Origin: Mycolicibacterium sp. P9-22
Lineage (GTDB): Bacteria > Actinomycetota > Actinomycetes > Mycobacteriales > Mycobacteriaceae
Length of the DNA stretch: 64,000 nt
Direction of reading: 5' to 3'
NCBI RefSeq assembly: GCF_008329585.1
Contig: NZ_NPKP01000019.1
Span: 1 to 64,000, forward strand
Shown here: positions 37,132-45,911 of the stretch, piece after piece
Layout of the letters: each line of letters opens with the position of its first letter
Numbering within the stretch: the first letter of the stretch is position 1
Program-made: the position numbers and the translations under genes
Notes under the pieces: generated by a model
Database searches by the model: none
Told to the model about the DNA's origin: nothing
What the model saw: the letters and a program-made list of their open reading frames with translations, nothing else

Positions 37132-38456
37132 CGGGCCGCCTCCACTTCGAGCATCGCCTTGATCCGCTGCCGGTGATCCAGGCTCACCGACCGGGCAACC
37201 CCCTCCAGCAGGGCCCGCATATCGTCGACATCCGCGCAGGATTCCTGCCAGACGTCGCGGCCGTGCAGACGGGCCCACAACCTGCTCAGGTAGGGCCGGG
37301 CGAATGCCGCGAGCTCATTGGTGACCTGCTGCTGGCGTGGGTGCAGTGCCGCACCGTCGGCCAGGTAGCGCCGCGCGTGCAGCACATAGGCCTCCTTACG
37401 CAACCTGGCCTGGATCTGGGCAGCCAACCGGTAACGCGGTGTGGCGACCTCATTCAGCGGTGCCAATTCGACGGCAATCTCCACGCCGGCCACCATGGCG
37501 GCCTGGATGTCCTCGGCCAGCAGACCCCATGGCGCGCAGGCCCGGTCCACCTCCTCGGCGCACAGCAGCGGAATATCGGGAAGTTCGTCGCGGTCCAGGG
37601 CCCGGCGCAGCGTGGCACGCACCCGGTCGACGACGCTGCGGTTCAGCGGGCGATCGGTATCGGCACCGCCGTGCACGGGCGGCGGCAGCAGCGGCAGCAC
37701 CGCGCTGAGCCCGATGTCGATGAATGACCACGGCAGATCCGGAATCGGGGCGCGGGCCCTGGCACCCAGGTTGTAGGGCGTCGCATCGGCCACCAATGCG
37801 GTCCACACCCGCTGGCGGGCCGCCGACTCGTTGTGACCGCCGGCATCACCCAGCACGGTGCTCAGGCCGGCCAGGAACGGGTCGGTGATGGCTGCGGTCG
37901 GGCGCACATCGCGCCAACTGGCCTGCAGTTGGCGCGTCAAGGTACCGACCACCTTGTCATCGGCCACGTGGCGGTTGAGCACTTCGATGGCGGTGCGGTC
38001 CCGGTCGCCGTGAATTCCTCGCAGAATGGTCTCCGCGGTACCCGAATCACCCTGCACCGGTTCACCTTTGGTGACCGCGAGCTCGAAGCAGATCGGGAAG
38101 TAGAGTTCCTGGGCGTTGCCGGTGGTGAGCCGCAGTTTTCGGCGCGCCAGCTTGAGCACCGCGAACCAGGATGCGGTGGCGCACAGCTGATCGCGCTGCG
38201 CCAGGATCAGTCGGTACATCTCGGCGGCGATCTCGGCGGAGACCACCGGCGTCGAGTACTGCGGGTTGGCACGCAACCGCAGCACCAGCGGGTCCAGGAT
38301 GCGCTTGACGGTCCGGCTCAGCGGTCCACCGTCATCACTGCTGAGTACCTGCACGCCCGGGCCCAGTGCGCGCCAGGCGCGGTCGATCACGGCGCGACGC
38401 GGCTGCGCGGGCGACGCGCCCGCCACCTGCGCGGCGACCTCCGGGACGGTACTCAC
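37128..38456 (-). CDS. Unknown helical protein of the TPR/CHAT neighbourhood
   Basis: A 442-residue, largely alpha-helical soluble protein without a recognised domain. It has no signal peptide or membrane segment. Arginine-rich helices (AWFAVLKLARRKLRL-like; LAAQIQARLRKEAYVLHARRYLADG) and a conserved-looking PDLPWSFIDIGLSAVLPLLPPP stretch stand out. The start is GTG 38456; the frame is open further to 38558 but begins its protein-like part here (STVPEVAAQVAG). Its TGA overlaps the ATG of the next gene. Close packing with a CHAT protease and a TPR protein suggests a substrate, adaptor or regulator, which is inference only. Confidence 0.7.
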   Translation of the reverse strand: MSTVPEVAAQVAGASPAQPRRAVIDRAWRALGPGVQVLSSDDGGPLSRTVKRILDPLVLRLRANPQYSTPVVSAEIAAEMYRLILAQRDQLCATASWFAVLKLARRKLRLTTGNAQELYFPICFELAVTKGEPVQGDSGTAETILRGIHGDRDRTAIEVLNRHVADDKVVGTLTRQLQASWRDVRPTAAITDPFLAGLSTVLGDAGGHNESAARQRVWTALVADATPYNLGARARAPIPDLPWSFIDIGLSAVLPLLPPPVHGGADTDRPLNRSVVDRVRATLRRALDRDELPDIPLLCAEEVDRACAPWGLLAEDIQAAMVAGVEIAVELAPLNEVATPRYRLAAQIQARLRKEAYVLHARRYLADGAALHPRQQQVTNELAAFARPYLSRLWARLHGRDVWQESCADVDDMRALLEGVARSVSLDHRQRIKAMLEVEAAR

Positions 38457-38545
38457 CCGATCAGGATAGGCACGAGGTCTTTCCCGTCGCGTCGCTCGGC
38501 CGAAAGTTGGGTTCGGTAGCCGGGAACAGGGTTGACGCTTTACGC

Positions 38546-39190
38546 ATGCCTGAGCCACTGCTGATACTCCTGCTACTCATCGTCGTCGCCCTCGTGATCG
38601 TCACCGTGGGTGCCTCCATCGCCGCCGTATTGCCCCGCGGACGCTCGGTCGCCCGACCCGCGGGTGTGCCGGCCGTCGGTATCGGCACGGTGAGCGCCGT
38701 CTCCGACCGGATCACCGTCGAAGTGGAGAGCGTGTCGGGACAGAAGTTCACCGGCCGCCTGCGCGGCGCCCCGGATGACCCGGTGGTCGCCGAGATCCGT
38801 CCCGGCGCCGTGCTGCTGGTGGCCTTCGACCCCGCATCCCGGGAACAACTGACACTCGCCGACGACATGGTCGCCATCCGGACCGCATTCGACCGGATGC
38901 TGGTGGACAAGGGCCTGGTCACCGATGCGCAGCTGGAGCTCATCCGGCACGGCACCAAGTCCAGCGGCGTGGTGACGGCCGCGCATTCCACCGGTACCGA
39001 ACGGGAGGACTACCGCGAGGTGGTACTCGATCTGATGGTCCGCAGGCCCGAGGGCGGGCAGTTCCCGGCCCACGAGACAACGCTCATCCCGGCCACCTCA
39101 CTGGATCGGGTTTGCCCGGGCAGCGTCGTCGACGCCTACTACCGGCGCGGGGACGAATCCGCCGTCGCGGTGGCCGTGCCGCCGGCCTGA
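38546..39190 (+). CDS. Single-pass membrane protein, unknown
   Basis: A 214-residue protein with one N-terminal helix (LLILLLLIVVALVIVTVGASIAAVL, residues 4-28) and a soluble part. A small beta-barrel-like region (ITVEVESVSGQKFTGRLRG; GAVLLVAFDPASREQLTLADD) is followed by a helix and another beta region. The start is ATG 38546. It lies inside the otherwise leftward TPR/CHAT group, divergent from the 37128 gene (89 bp apart) and 4 bp tail-to-tail from the CHAT gene. Its role is unknown; it could be the membrane anchor of the group or an unrelated insertion. Confidence 0.75.
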   Translation: MPEPLLILLLLIVVALVIVTVGASIAAVLPRGRSVARPAGVPAVGIGTVSAVSDRITVEVESVSGQKFTGRLRGAPDDPVVAEIRPGAVLLVAFDPASREQLTLADDMVAIRTAFDRMLVDKGLVTDAQLELIRHGTKSSGVVTAAHSTGTEREDYREVVLDLMVRRPEGGQFPAHETTLIPATSLDRVCPGSVVDAYYRRGDESAVAVAVPPA

Positions 39191-39194
39191 GCGA

Positions 39195-40529
39195 TCACAG
39201 AATCGCGAAACTCACCAGCGCCGCCCAGTACACCGGTGCCGCGGCTTCGTCGCCGCCCCGCCAGCTCCGCAGTTGTGCGCGTTGCCAGCGGTTCACCGCG
39301 CACGCCGCCTCGAAATCGGTGTGCGCCTGATGAGCGGTGTCGACGGCGGCGATGACCTCGCCCATCGGGTCGGCGGGCGCGCCGGGCACGAACCGCCGAT
39401 ATCCCGCACTGGTGGGAAGCGACCACAGCGTGGCGGTCACCAGTTCGGCTCCCCCGAGCACCATCGCCGCGACGATCCCGGTGGCCTCGTCGAATCGGTA
39501 GTCGCCGCCGGATGCACAGGCCAGCAACGCAACACGGGTCGGTATCGGCAGCTGCGCCGACATCAGGTCGGCCGCGGTCAGCGGCCGGTGATCACCGATC
39601 GGCTCGCAGAACCCCTCGATCGAGGCACGGCATGCCAGGTGCAGAGCGGCCCGTTCCGCTCCGTCGCCGGTGCTGGCGTGTCCGACATAGACGAGGCGTC
39701 CGGGCTCTTCGGCCAGCACGTCGGCCAGCCAGCGCCGGTCGGTGTCGGTGCGCCGGAACAGCTCAATCGGGGTGGCGACCCGCGGCAACACCTTTCGGCG
39801 GGCCATCAGGTCGGCGTAGTGCCGCGTCAGCACGGTGTCCGGCGCCGGCCTGCCCAGCACGGATCCCAGCGCCGAGTCCGGCCGCTGGCCGGGCACCCGG
39901 GGGTCGAGGACCAGCAGTGGATCCGCCTCCGGGCGAGCCGTGTTGACGCGTCGAGAATGCGCGATGTTGGCCGGTACCGCCATCAGCACATCGACGAACT
40001 CCAGCAGCCGGAAGCCCTCGGTGAGGGCGCCGATCTCCCCGGCCGGCCACGGGATCGTGGCGGGCTGCGGGCCGTCCGGGGTGATGGCCTCCTGGCGGGC
40101 CGCCAGCATCGCGGTCACCTCGGGTCGCACCGCGGGCAGTGCGAGCAGTCCCCACGGCACCCGGCCCAGGCGCGCACTGGGCGCCACCAACAGCACCGCC
40201 CGCGGGTCACTCACACACTCACCGACCAGATTCCAGCCGGCGGCCGAGATCAGCAGGACACCCAAGCGGTAGGCCAGGGTCAGTTCGGCGTCCGGGGCGG
40301 TGAAGGCACCATCGGAGAGTGCGCGCTGCAGCGCGTCCACCGCGGTCTCGCCGCCACGCGGATCCGGTAGCGCCGCGGCGACCTCCTCAAGTGCCGCAAG
40401 CAGAATCGTCTCTTCGACCACCCAGGTGACGGTGCGCTCGGGCTGTCCGACGACGCGCAGACTGGCGTAGGTGGCGATGCCGACATCGGCGAACCGCAGG
40501 ATCAGAGTCGTCCGGTCGGTCACGACCAT
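39195..40529 (-). CDS. CHAT-domain caspase-like protease
   Basis: A 444-residue protein whose C-terminal half is a CHAT domain of the caspase/separase clan. Catalytic His284 is in RLVYVGHASTGDG and catalytic Cys338 in TRVALLACASGGD, followed by the usual EATGIVAAMVLGGAELVTATLWSLP. LGRVPWGLLALP (121-132) is the typical early segment. No signal or membrane helix. Bacterial CHAT proteases cut partner proteins and are often regulated by TPR proteins. Here a TPR gene lies directly upstream with overlap. ATG 40529 overlaps the TPR gene by 10 bp; GTG 40523 would make a tight GTGA overlap and is an alternative start. Confidence 0.88.
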   Translation of the reverse strand: MVVTDRTTLILRFADVGIATYASLRVVGQPERTVTWVVEETILLAALEEVAAALPDPRGGETAVDALQRALSDGAFTAPDAELTLAYRLGVLLISAAGWNLVGECVSDPRAVLLVAPSARLGRVPWGLLALPAVRPEVTAMLAARQEAITPDGPQPATIPWPAGEIGALTEGFRLLEFVDVLMAVPANIAHSRRVNTARPEADPLLVLDPRVPGQRPDSALGSVLGRPAPDTVLTRHYADLMARRKVLPRVATPIELFRRTDTDRRWLADVLAEEPGRLVYVGHASTGDGAERAALHLACRASIEGFCEPIGDHRPLTAADLMSAQLPIPTRVALLACASGGDYRFDEATGIVAAMVLGGAELVTATLWSLPTSAGYRRFVPGAPADPMGEVIAAVDTAHQAHTDFEAACAVNRWQRAQLRSWRGGDEAAAPVYWAALVSFAIL

Positions 40530-42214
40530 GTCGGCCAGGCCGGGTCGTCGGTGGTGATGGTGCGGCCGTAGCGTTGCCTGGCCAGGTCGCGGTAGTGCCC
40601 GAGGATCGGGTCGGCACCGGGATCCATCTGCAGCGGCGGCAGCGGACCCAGCCTGGTCAACGACGGCCCTGCGCTGACGGACCCGGCGGCAACATCGGCG
40701 AGTTCGAGGTCGGGCAAGTCGAACTCGGCGTCGACGAGCACGGCCTGGGCTCCCGCCCAGATCGGCGCATCATCCCCGCCGGTATCGGTGCTGAAACTAC
40801 CTCGGGCGCTGTGGTATTCGATCAGTTCGGCGGTGAGGGCGGTGTTCTCCCACTCCCAGGCCACCGCGAACGCGCCCGCCAGCATGGGTGCCGACACCCT
40901 GGTCGCCCACTGTGCGCGGGCGTTGGCGTCCACGATCGTGTAGCGCACCGAATCCACCGCGAGTGCCGCGGGAACCTTGAGTTCTGCGGCCTGTTCGAGC
41001 TTGGCCATCGCACGGACGAAGCCGGGGCTGTCGGTCTCGGCATTGGTGGTTCCCAGGGAGGCTTCGTGTTTGGCCTCGACCTCATCCCAGGTGTCCTCGG
41101 GGTCACCGGAGCCGTCGAATCCCAGATCTCCCAGCGCGTCGGCCCGCCACACCGTGCCCAGCTGGTCGTCGAGCCGGGCGTACTGCAGCCAGCTGCTGCG
41201 CGGCCATTCGTCCAGCAGGGTGCGGGCCTGGGCGATCAGCTCCACCGCCTCGGCGAAGCGGCCGAAGAAGATCGGGATCCAGCTGCGCTGCAACAAGATG
41301 CGATGCAGGTGGAGTGGTTTGCCGAGTTCGCGCCAGTGCCGTTCGGCGTGTTCCCAGCACTGATCTGCCTCCTCCAGCGCCGCGGAGGCCAATCTGGTGA
41401 AACCGCGGTAGAACCAGCAGCGGGACACGTCGTGGGCGCGCGCGTACCTGGCGATCACCGGATAGGCCTGATCGATGAGCCGGTCCACGCCGTTGTGGTC
41501 TCCGACAGACCAGCAGGCGATCGCGCGTTCCAATTGTGTTCGGGCGGCGTCGAGCTCCCAGCCGTGCGCCTCGGCGCGGGCCCCGGCGCGGCGCAGCCAG
41601 GGTTCGGCTTCGTCGAGCCTGCCGGTCTGCACGCAGAATCCGCCGTAAACGATTCCGGCGAGCACCAGGAGCCGATCGTCGTGGCTACCGTCGGTTGCGG
41701 AGACATCGACGACGTCGAGTACCTGCTCCCACAACGGGACCGCCAGATGGTGCAGATCGTCGTCGGAGAGGGCGACCGCGCAGAGCAGCCGGGCGAAACC
41801 GACCAGGTATCGGTGCTCATCGACCAGGTCCGGCGGTCCGTCGGCGGCCACCAGCGCCGCCACCGATGCCGCGGCCTCGTCGTGCTCGCCGCGAGCGGCA
41901 TGCAGGCCGGCTTGCAGGAAGTCGGCACGGCGGCTGTAGCGCTGCATCATGTGCCGGGTGCCGGCACTGCACTCCGGCAGAGCGGTATAGGCCGCGATGC
42001 AGTCCCGGATGCGCCGGATGCATTCGCTCACACCGTCGTAGGCGGTACGCACCAGGTAGATCTCGCCGAGCTGCGCGACAGCCTCCAACGCCAGGTCGTC
42101 GCGGTCGGCTTCCTCGATCGCCGGCATCAGTGACAGCAGCAGGTCCTTGGCACCCGACTCGTCGGCGGCCCAGGCGAGCCGCCGGGCCCGGTCCAGGTCA
42201 CCGGTGATCGACAC
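40520..42214 (-). CDS. TPR-repeat protein, putative partner of the CHAT protease
   Basis: A 564-residue alpha-helical protein. Repeated helix pairs of about 34-40 residues resemble tetratricopeptide repeats, for example LALEAVAQLGEIYLVRTAYDGV, LAGIVYGGFCVQTGRLDEAEPWLRRAGARAE, AACWSVGDHNGVDRLIDQAYP-like and LQRSWIPIFFGRFAEAVELIAQARTLL. No catalytic motif. The C-terminal 150 residues are not repeat-like. The start is GTG 42214. It is the first gene of the leftward group and overlaps the CHAT gene. TPR proteins of this kind usually sense or present a ligand or protein to the protease. Confidence 0.8.
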   Translation of the reverse strand: MSITGDLDRARRLAWAADESGAKDLLLSLMPAIEEADRDDLALEAVAQLGEIYLVRTAYDGVSECIRRIRDCIAAYTALPECSAGTRHMMQRYSRRADFLQAGLHAARGEHDEAAASVAALVAADGPPDLVDEHRYLVGFARLLCAVALSDDDLHHLAVPLWEQVLDVVDVSATDGSHDDRLLVLAGIVYGGFCVQTGRLDEAEPWLRRAGARAEAHGWELDAARTQLERAIACWSVGDHNGVDRLIDQAYPVIARYARAHDVSRCWFYRGFTRLASAALEEADQCWEHAERHWRELGKPLHLHRILLQRSWIPIFFGRFAEAVELIAQARTLLDEWPRSSWLQYARLDDQLGTVWRADALGDLGFDGSGDPEDTWDEVEAKHEASLGTTNAETDSPGFVRAMAKLEQAAELKVPAALAVDSVRYTIVDANARAQWATRVSAPMLAGAFAVAWEWENTALTAELIEYHSARGSFSTDTGGDDAPIWAGAQAVLVDAEFDLPDLELADVAAGSVSAGPSLTRLGPLPPLQMDPGADPILGHYRDLARQRYGRTITTDDPAWPTWS

Positions 42215-42237
42215 CGCGTCATCATAGGACGACCGAA

Positions 42238-42267
42238 GGCGGCGGACGCGTTCCCGCGTCCGCCGCC
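42238..42267 (-). terminator. Strong hairpin after the LpqH-like gene
   Basis: GGCGGCGGACGCG-TTCC-CGCGTCCGCCGCC is a perfect 13-bp stem with a 4-nt loop. It follows the lipoprotein stop by about 43 bp in the minus direction and lies 24 bp upstream of the TPR gene start. There is no U-tract, as is common for mycobacterial terminators. It would insulate the TPR/CHAT genes from lipoprotein transcription. Confidence 0.7.
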
Positions 42268-42309
42268 CACTGAGGCTCTGGTACCTCGCCTCGCTCGCTC
42301 CGGGCTCGG

Positions 42310-42810
42310 TCAGTTGCAGTCGACCTTGATCTCGAACTTCTTGGTGATCATGCCCGCCATCGGATTCTTCATGTCGGCGCCGACAGCCTCGCCGGTGATG
42401 GTGTAGGTGCTGCCGTCGACCTTGACGTCGGCTGTTCCGGAGCTTGCGCCGGCCATCGACGCGACGGCGAGGGCGTTACCGTCGACCACCAGGCCGACCG
42501 ACTCGACCTTGGGGGCGGCATCGTCGGTCATCACGACGCCGAGGCCCTGCTGGCCGCCGACCGCGGCGCTGGCCACGTTGATCTTGCCGCCCGCCTTGAC
42601 GCAGGTCACCGAATTGAGGTCCAGGCCGGCCAGGTCCTGGCCCTCCACCTTGACCTCGGTGCTGCCCCCGCTGGCGACCTGCGCGGTGCTGCTGGCGTTG
42701 CCGGAGCTCGACGCTGCGGGCTCGCCGGCCTTGTCGTCCGAGCAACCCACCAGGACCGCCGCAGTGGCGAGCATCCCGATCCCGGCGGCCAGAACGCGAT
42801 TCTTCGTCAT
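42310..42810 (-). CDS. LpqH-family lipoprotein
   Basis: A 166-residue exported lipoprotein. The lipobox LVGC (Cys23) follows a short signal (MTKNRVLAAGIGMLATAAV). The mature N-terminus is Ser/Ala-rich, and the domain has the 19-kDa antigen pattern: EVKVEGQDLAGLDLNSVTCVKAGGKINV near the start, with a final FEIKVDC whose cysteine may pair with the one in VTCVK. Attached to the outer face of the cytoplasmic membrane or cell wall. The ATG at 42810 has an AAGGA ribosome site; the longer frame to 43164 is not coding. Confidence 0.88.
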   Translation of the reverse strand: MTKNRVLAAGIGMLATAAVLVGCSDDKAGEPAASSSGNASSTAQVASGGSTEVKVEGQDLAGLDLNSVTCVKAGGKINVASAAVGGQQGLGVVMTDDAAPKVESVGLVVDGNALAVASMAGASSGTADVKVDGSTYTITGEAVGADMKNPMAGMITKKFEIKVDCN

Positions 42811-42918
42811 GTTTGTGTCCTTTTCCTTCGCCGCCGCCCCTATGGCGTCGTCGTGAGGCAAGTACATCCGCGGCGAATCGCTACCGATCCCAACTTCTGC
42901 AGCGGGTACGGTGGCGTC

Positions 42919-43233
42919 ATGCCCGATGACCAGCAGCCTTCTGCGGGTGACCCGATCGAAGCCGAGGTTGTTCCGGCCGACGAGGTGCCCGCCGAGCAGG
43001 CCCCGGTGGACCTCACTCCCGTCCCGGTGGATACCGGCTACACCACTGCCGGTGTGCCGACCTTCGATTCGGTGCGCGAGAAGATCGAAACCCGGTTCGG
43101 CACCGCCATCGGATCGGCGGAACTGGCCGAGGACACACCCGAAGGCCGGTCGGTGGCCGAGCAATACGAGGCGCGGCAGCAGGCGGCCGCCGAGCGGCTC
43201 AAGCAGATCCGCGAATCGATGAACCGCGACTAG
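42919..43233 (+). CDS. Small acidic protein, unknown
   Basis: A 104-residue protein with a disordered, acidic and proline-rich N-terminal half (EAEVVPADEVPAEQAPVDLTPVPV) and a helical C-terminal half (TFDSVREKIETRFGTAIGS and VAEQYEARQQAAAERLKQIRESM). No known domain. ATG 42919 is divergent from the lipoprotein gene. Its stop shares a base with the start of the winged-helix gene (TAGTG), so the two are coupled. Confidence 0.75.
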   Translation: MPDDQQPSAGDPIEAEVVPADEVPAEQAPVDLTPVPVDTGYTTAGVPTFDSVREKIETRFGTAIGSAELAEDTPEGRSVAEQYEARQQAAAERLKQIRESMNRD

Positions 43234-44390
43234 TGCGCTCGTTCACCCTGGCCGAGAGGCGCGCCCGGTTGTCCCGGCGGCACTTTCTCGGTGAGCACGG
43301 CACCGATGCATCAGCGGTGACATCGGCACTGGTGGGTCTGCACGCCACCGATCCGGCGACCCCATATCTGTCGCTGTGGGCCAGGATCGCGGGGTTCGAC
43401 CGTGCCGACCTGGATGCCACGCTGTATCAGGAGCGGACGCTGGTCAAACATCTCGCGATGCGCCGGACGCTGTGGGTGGTGCGCGCGGACGGCATGTCGG
43501 CGCTGCAGGCCGCATCCAGTGACCGGGTGGCCGACAGTGAGAGCCGCAAGCTGATCGCCGATGTCGAGAAGGCGGCAGTGGCCACCGACGGCGCCGAATG
43601 GTTGCGCACCGCGAGCGCCGCGGTGCTGGCCTACCTGGAGGCCAACGGCCCGACCAGCGCGACCCAGTTGCGGATCGCGTTACCGGAACTGGCGGGCACC
43701 TACGATCCGGCCCCCGGAAAGCCTTGGGGCGGAGACACTCCCCTGGCCCCACGGGTCATCACCGTGCTCGCGGTCCGCGGCCAGGTCGTCCGCGGCCCGA
43801 ATCAGGGTGGCTGGACGTCATCGCGTCCGTTGTGGGTGTCGGCCGCCTCGTGGCTGGAGACATCGGATGCCGCCGAACCGGACGCGGCCAGCGCGGAGTT
43901 GGTGCGCAGCTGGCTGCGGGCTTTCGGCCCGGCCACCGTCGCTGATATCAAGTGGTGGTTCGGCCACACCCTGACCTGGACCCGGCGCGCGCTGGCCGAA
44001 GTTGGTGCGGTCGAGGTGGATATGCACGGCACACCGGCGGTGGCGCTACCCGATGACCTGGAACCGGAACCGAAGGCCGGACCGTGGTGTGCGCTGCTGC
44101 CCGGACTCGATGTCACGACCATGGGCTGGGTCGACCGCGATTGGTACCTGGAGGGTCTGTGCGAGCAGGTATTCGACAATCGCGGCAACGCCGGGCCGAC
44201 GGCATGGGTGGATGGTCGGGTGGTGGGTGGTTGGCGGCAATCGGCCGATGGCCGGGTCGAACTGCAGATTGTGGCCGACGTCAATCGCAAGACGCAAAAG
44301 GCGTTGCAGCGCAAGGCCGACGACCTGACCGACTGGCTCGGCGGAGCGGTGATCAAACCACGATTTCCGTCTCCGCTGTCGAAGAGCTGA
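43233..44390 (+). CDS. Winged-helix DNA-binding protein (HTH_42 / AlkZ-like)
   Basis: A 385-residue protein of the family that includes the DNA glycosylase AlkZ/YcaQ. The N-terminal LHATDPATPYLSLWARI and ERTLVKHLAMRRTLWVV, the middle AFGPATVADIKWWFGHTLTWTRRAL, and the C-terminal GLDVTTMGWVDRDWYLE and NAGPTAWVDGRVVGGWRQ are characteristic. In AlkZ a QxQ motif is catalytic; it is not obvious here, so glycosylase activity is uncertain. GTG 43233 is coupled to the upstream small gene. A role in DNA repair or regulation is inferred from the family. Confidence 0.85.
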   Translation: MRSFTLAERRARLSRRHFLGEHGTDASAVTSALVGLHATDPATPYLSLWARIAGFDRADLDATLYQERTLVKHLAMRRTLWVVRADGMSALQAASSDRVADSESRKLIADVEKAAVATDGAEWLRTASAAVLAYLEANGPTSATQLRIALPELAGTYDPAPGKPWGGDTPLAPRVITVLAVRGQVVRGPNQGGWTSSRPLWVSAASWLETSDAAEPDAASAELVRSWLRAFGPATVADIKWWFGHTLTWTRRALAEVGAVEVDMHGTPAVALPDDLEPEPKAGPWCALLPGLDVTTMGWVDRDWYLEGLCEQVFDNRGNAGPTAWVDGRVVGGWRQSADGRVELQIVADVNRKTQKALQRKADDLTDWLGGAVIKPRFPSPLSKS

Positions 44391-44396
44391 TCGCGA

Positions 44397-45017
44397 CTAT
44401 CCCACAGCCCGATGGATGAAGCGGTCCATCTCGCCCTCGGGTAGATAGGGTTCGAGCCGCAAGGTCACCGTGCGCCCCACAAACCGCTCGTCGGAGTCGT
44501 CCAGCGCACGCACCTCGCCCGCCCCGTCGGTGACACAGAAGCCATCCGCCGAGATGGCGAGGTTGTCGAACGCCGCCTCGGTATCGGCGTATCGGCCGGG
44601 GCCGCCATTGAGCCGCTCCAACAGCGCCAGTGACTCCAGTCCGCTCAGCGACAGGATGTCCGTGCCGTCGAGAACCAGTGGGCGCTGATTCTCTGCCGGC
44701 ATGATCTCGACGAGGCGGTCGGCCCGGTAGCCGAGAACGAGGCCAGGATTGCCGCGCGTTTCGGTCACGCTGTCAGCGGCAGGGCCGCTTGCCGCATAGA
44801 CGGCGATCAGGGCCTGCTTCTCTTCGTCGCTCATCGCATCGCCGAATTTCTCCAGCGTGTCGCGCAGCAGGTCATCGGGAACGCGATCGTTCCCCCGTCC
44901 GGTGACAGCGCCGTATGTATCGGACAGCGCCTCGACCTGCGCCGAAGTCATGCCAAATTCCAGCTTTCCCAATCCTTTTCGCGGAAAGACTGTCCAGTCG
45001 CCTGCTACTGCCATCAT
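44397..45017 (-). CDS. Unknown protein with N-terminal PxxGLGxLxFGM motif
   Basis: A 206-residue acidic cytoplasmic protein. The beginning FPRKGLGKLEFGMTSAQVEAL resembles the start of many small stand-alone proteins that bacteria often encode near toxins or as immunity-like proteins, but I cannot name a family. The middle repeats this style (NPGLVLGYRADRLVEIMP). A GGGAG ribosome site precedes two ATGs (45017, 45014); the longer frame to 45086 lacks one. It is divergent from the F420-type gene at 45114 and convergent with the winged-helix gene, 6 bp away. No toxin gene is visible beside it. Confidence 0.65.
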   Translation of the reverse strand: MMAVAGDWTVFPRKGLGKLEFGMTSAQVEALSDTYGAVTGRGNDRVPDDLLRDTLEKFGDAMSDEEKQALIAVYAASGPAADSVTETRGNPGLVLGYRADRLVEIMPAENQRPLVLDGTDILSLSGLESLALLERLNGGPGRYADTEAAFDNLAISADGFCVTDGAGEVRALDDSDERFVGRTVTLRLEPYLPEGEMDRFIHRAVG

Positions 45018-45113
45018 GCTCCCAGTCTCGCGCCACACGCCTTGAACGGTGCCACTGTAGTGCCGAACCACAGCTCTTGACCTCAACCACCATTTCGGTT
45101 CTACCGTGGCGGC

Positions 45114-45911
45114 ATGGAACTCGGCCGCTATGGATTCACCGTCGACCCGGCACTGCCCGACGCCCGCGAGATCGAGGATCTCGGGTTTGGCACGCTGTGG
45201 GTCAACGGCGGGCAGATCGACCGACTGGACGTCCTGACCGATCTGCTGGCCTCGACCCGACGCGCTGTCGTCGCATCCGCGATCATCCCACCGGATGTGT
45301 ACGGGCCCGACGAAGTGATCGACCTGTACCGCCGTGCGGAGTTGGTGGCACCGGGCCGGCTGATGATCGGCCTGGGCTCATCACATCGGAAGCCGTTGGC
45401 GGCACTGTCCGAGTACGTGGATGTCCTGGATCCGATACCCCGAAACCGGCGGCTGTTGGCGGCGTTCGGACCGCGCGCACTCGCCATCGCCGGCGAACGC
45501 TTCGCCGGCGCCATGCCGGGGATGATCACAGCCGAGTACACGGCGCGGGTGCGGCAGCGACTCGGCGACGACGCGCAATTGATCGTCGGCCAGTACGCGG
45601 TGCTCGACACCGATCCCGATACCGCCAGGCAGACGGCCCGCGTACCCCTGCGGTTCCTGACGGCCATGCGTAGCTACGCCGATTCGGCACGCCGCCAAGG
45701 CTTCACCGAACACGATATCGAGACCCTCGGCGACGGGCTGGTGGACGGTGTGGTCGCCTGGGGCAGCGCCGCTGATATCGCGGCCCGCGCCCGGCAACAT
45801 CTGGCGGCCGGGGCCGACCACGTCTACCTCAGCGTGTTGTCCGACGGAACCCAGCCGAGCGGCCTGGAAGCCGCCCGGCTGCTGTCCTCAGCGCTGGAGG
45901 TCAGGCACTGA
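45114..45911 (+). CDS. LLM-class F420-dependent oxidoreductase
   Basis: A 265-residue luciferase-like (beta/alpha)8 protein. GRYGFTVDPALPDAREIEDLGFGTLWV, DVLTDLLASTRRAVVASAIIP, LYRRAELVAPGRLMIGLGSSH and ADHVYLSVLSDG follow the pattern of mycobacterial F420-dependent members; it is shorter than most because the insertion region is reduced. The substrate is unknown. Its 3' end overlaps convergent uvrA by 11 bp. TTGACC (about 45074) could be the -35 element of its promoter. Confidence 0.85.
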   Translation: MELGRYGFTVDPALPDAREIEDLGFGTLWVNGGQIDRLDVLTDLLASTRRAVVASAIIPPDVYGPDEVIDLYRRAELVAPGRLMIGLGSSHRKPLAALSEYVDVLDPIPRNRRLLAAFGPRALAIAGERFAGAMPGMITAEYTARVRQRLGDDAQLIVGQYAVLDTDPDTARQTARVPLRFLTAMRSYADSARRQGFTEHDIETLGDGLVDGVVAWGSAADIAARARQHLAAGADHVYLSVLSDGTQPSGLEAARLLSSALEVRH

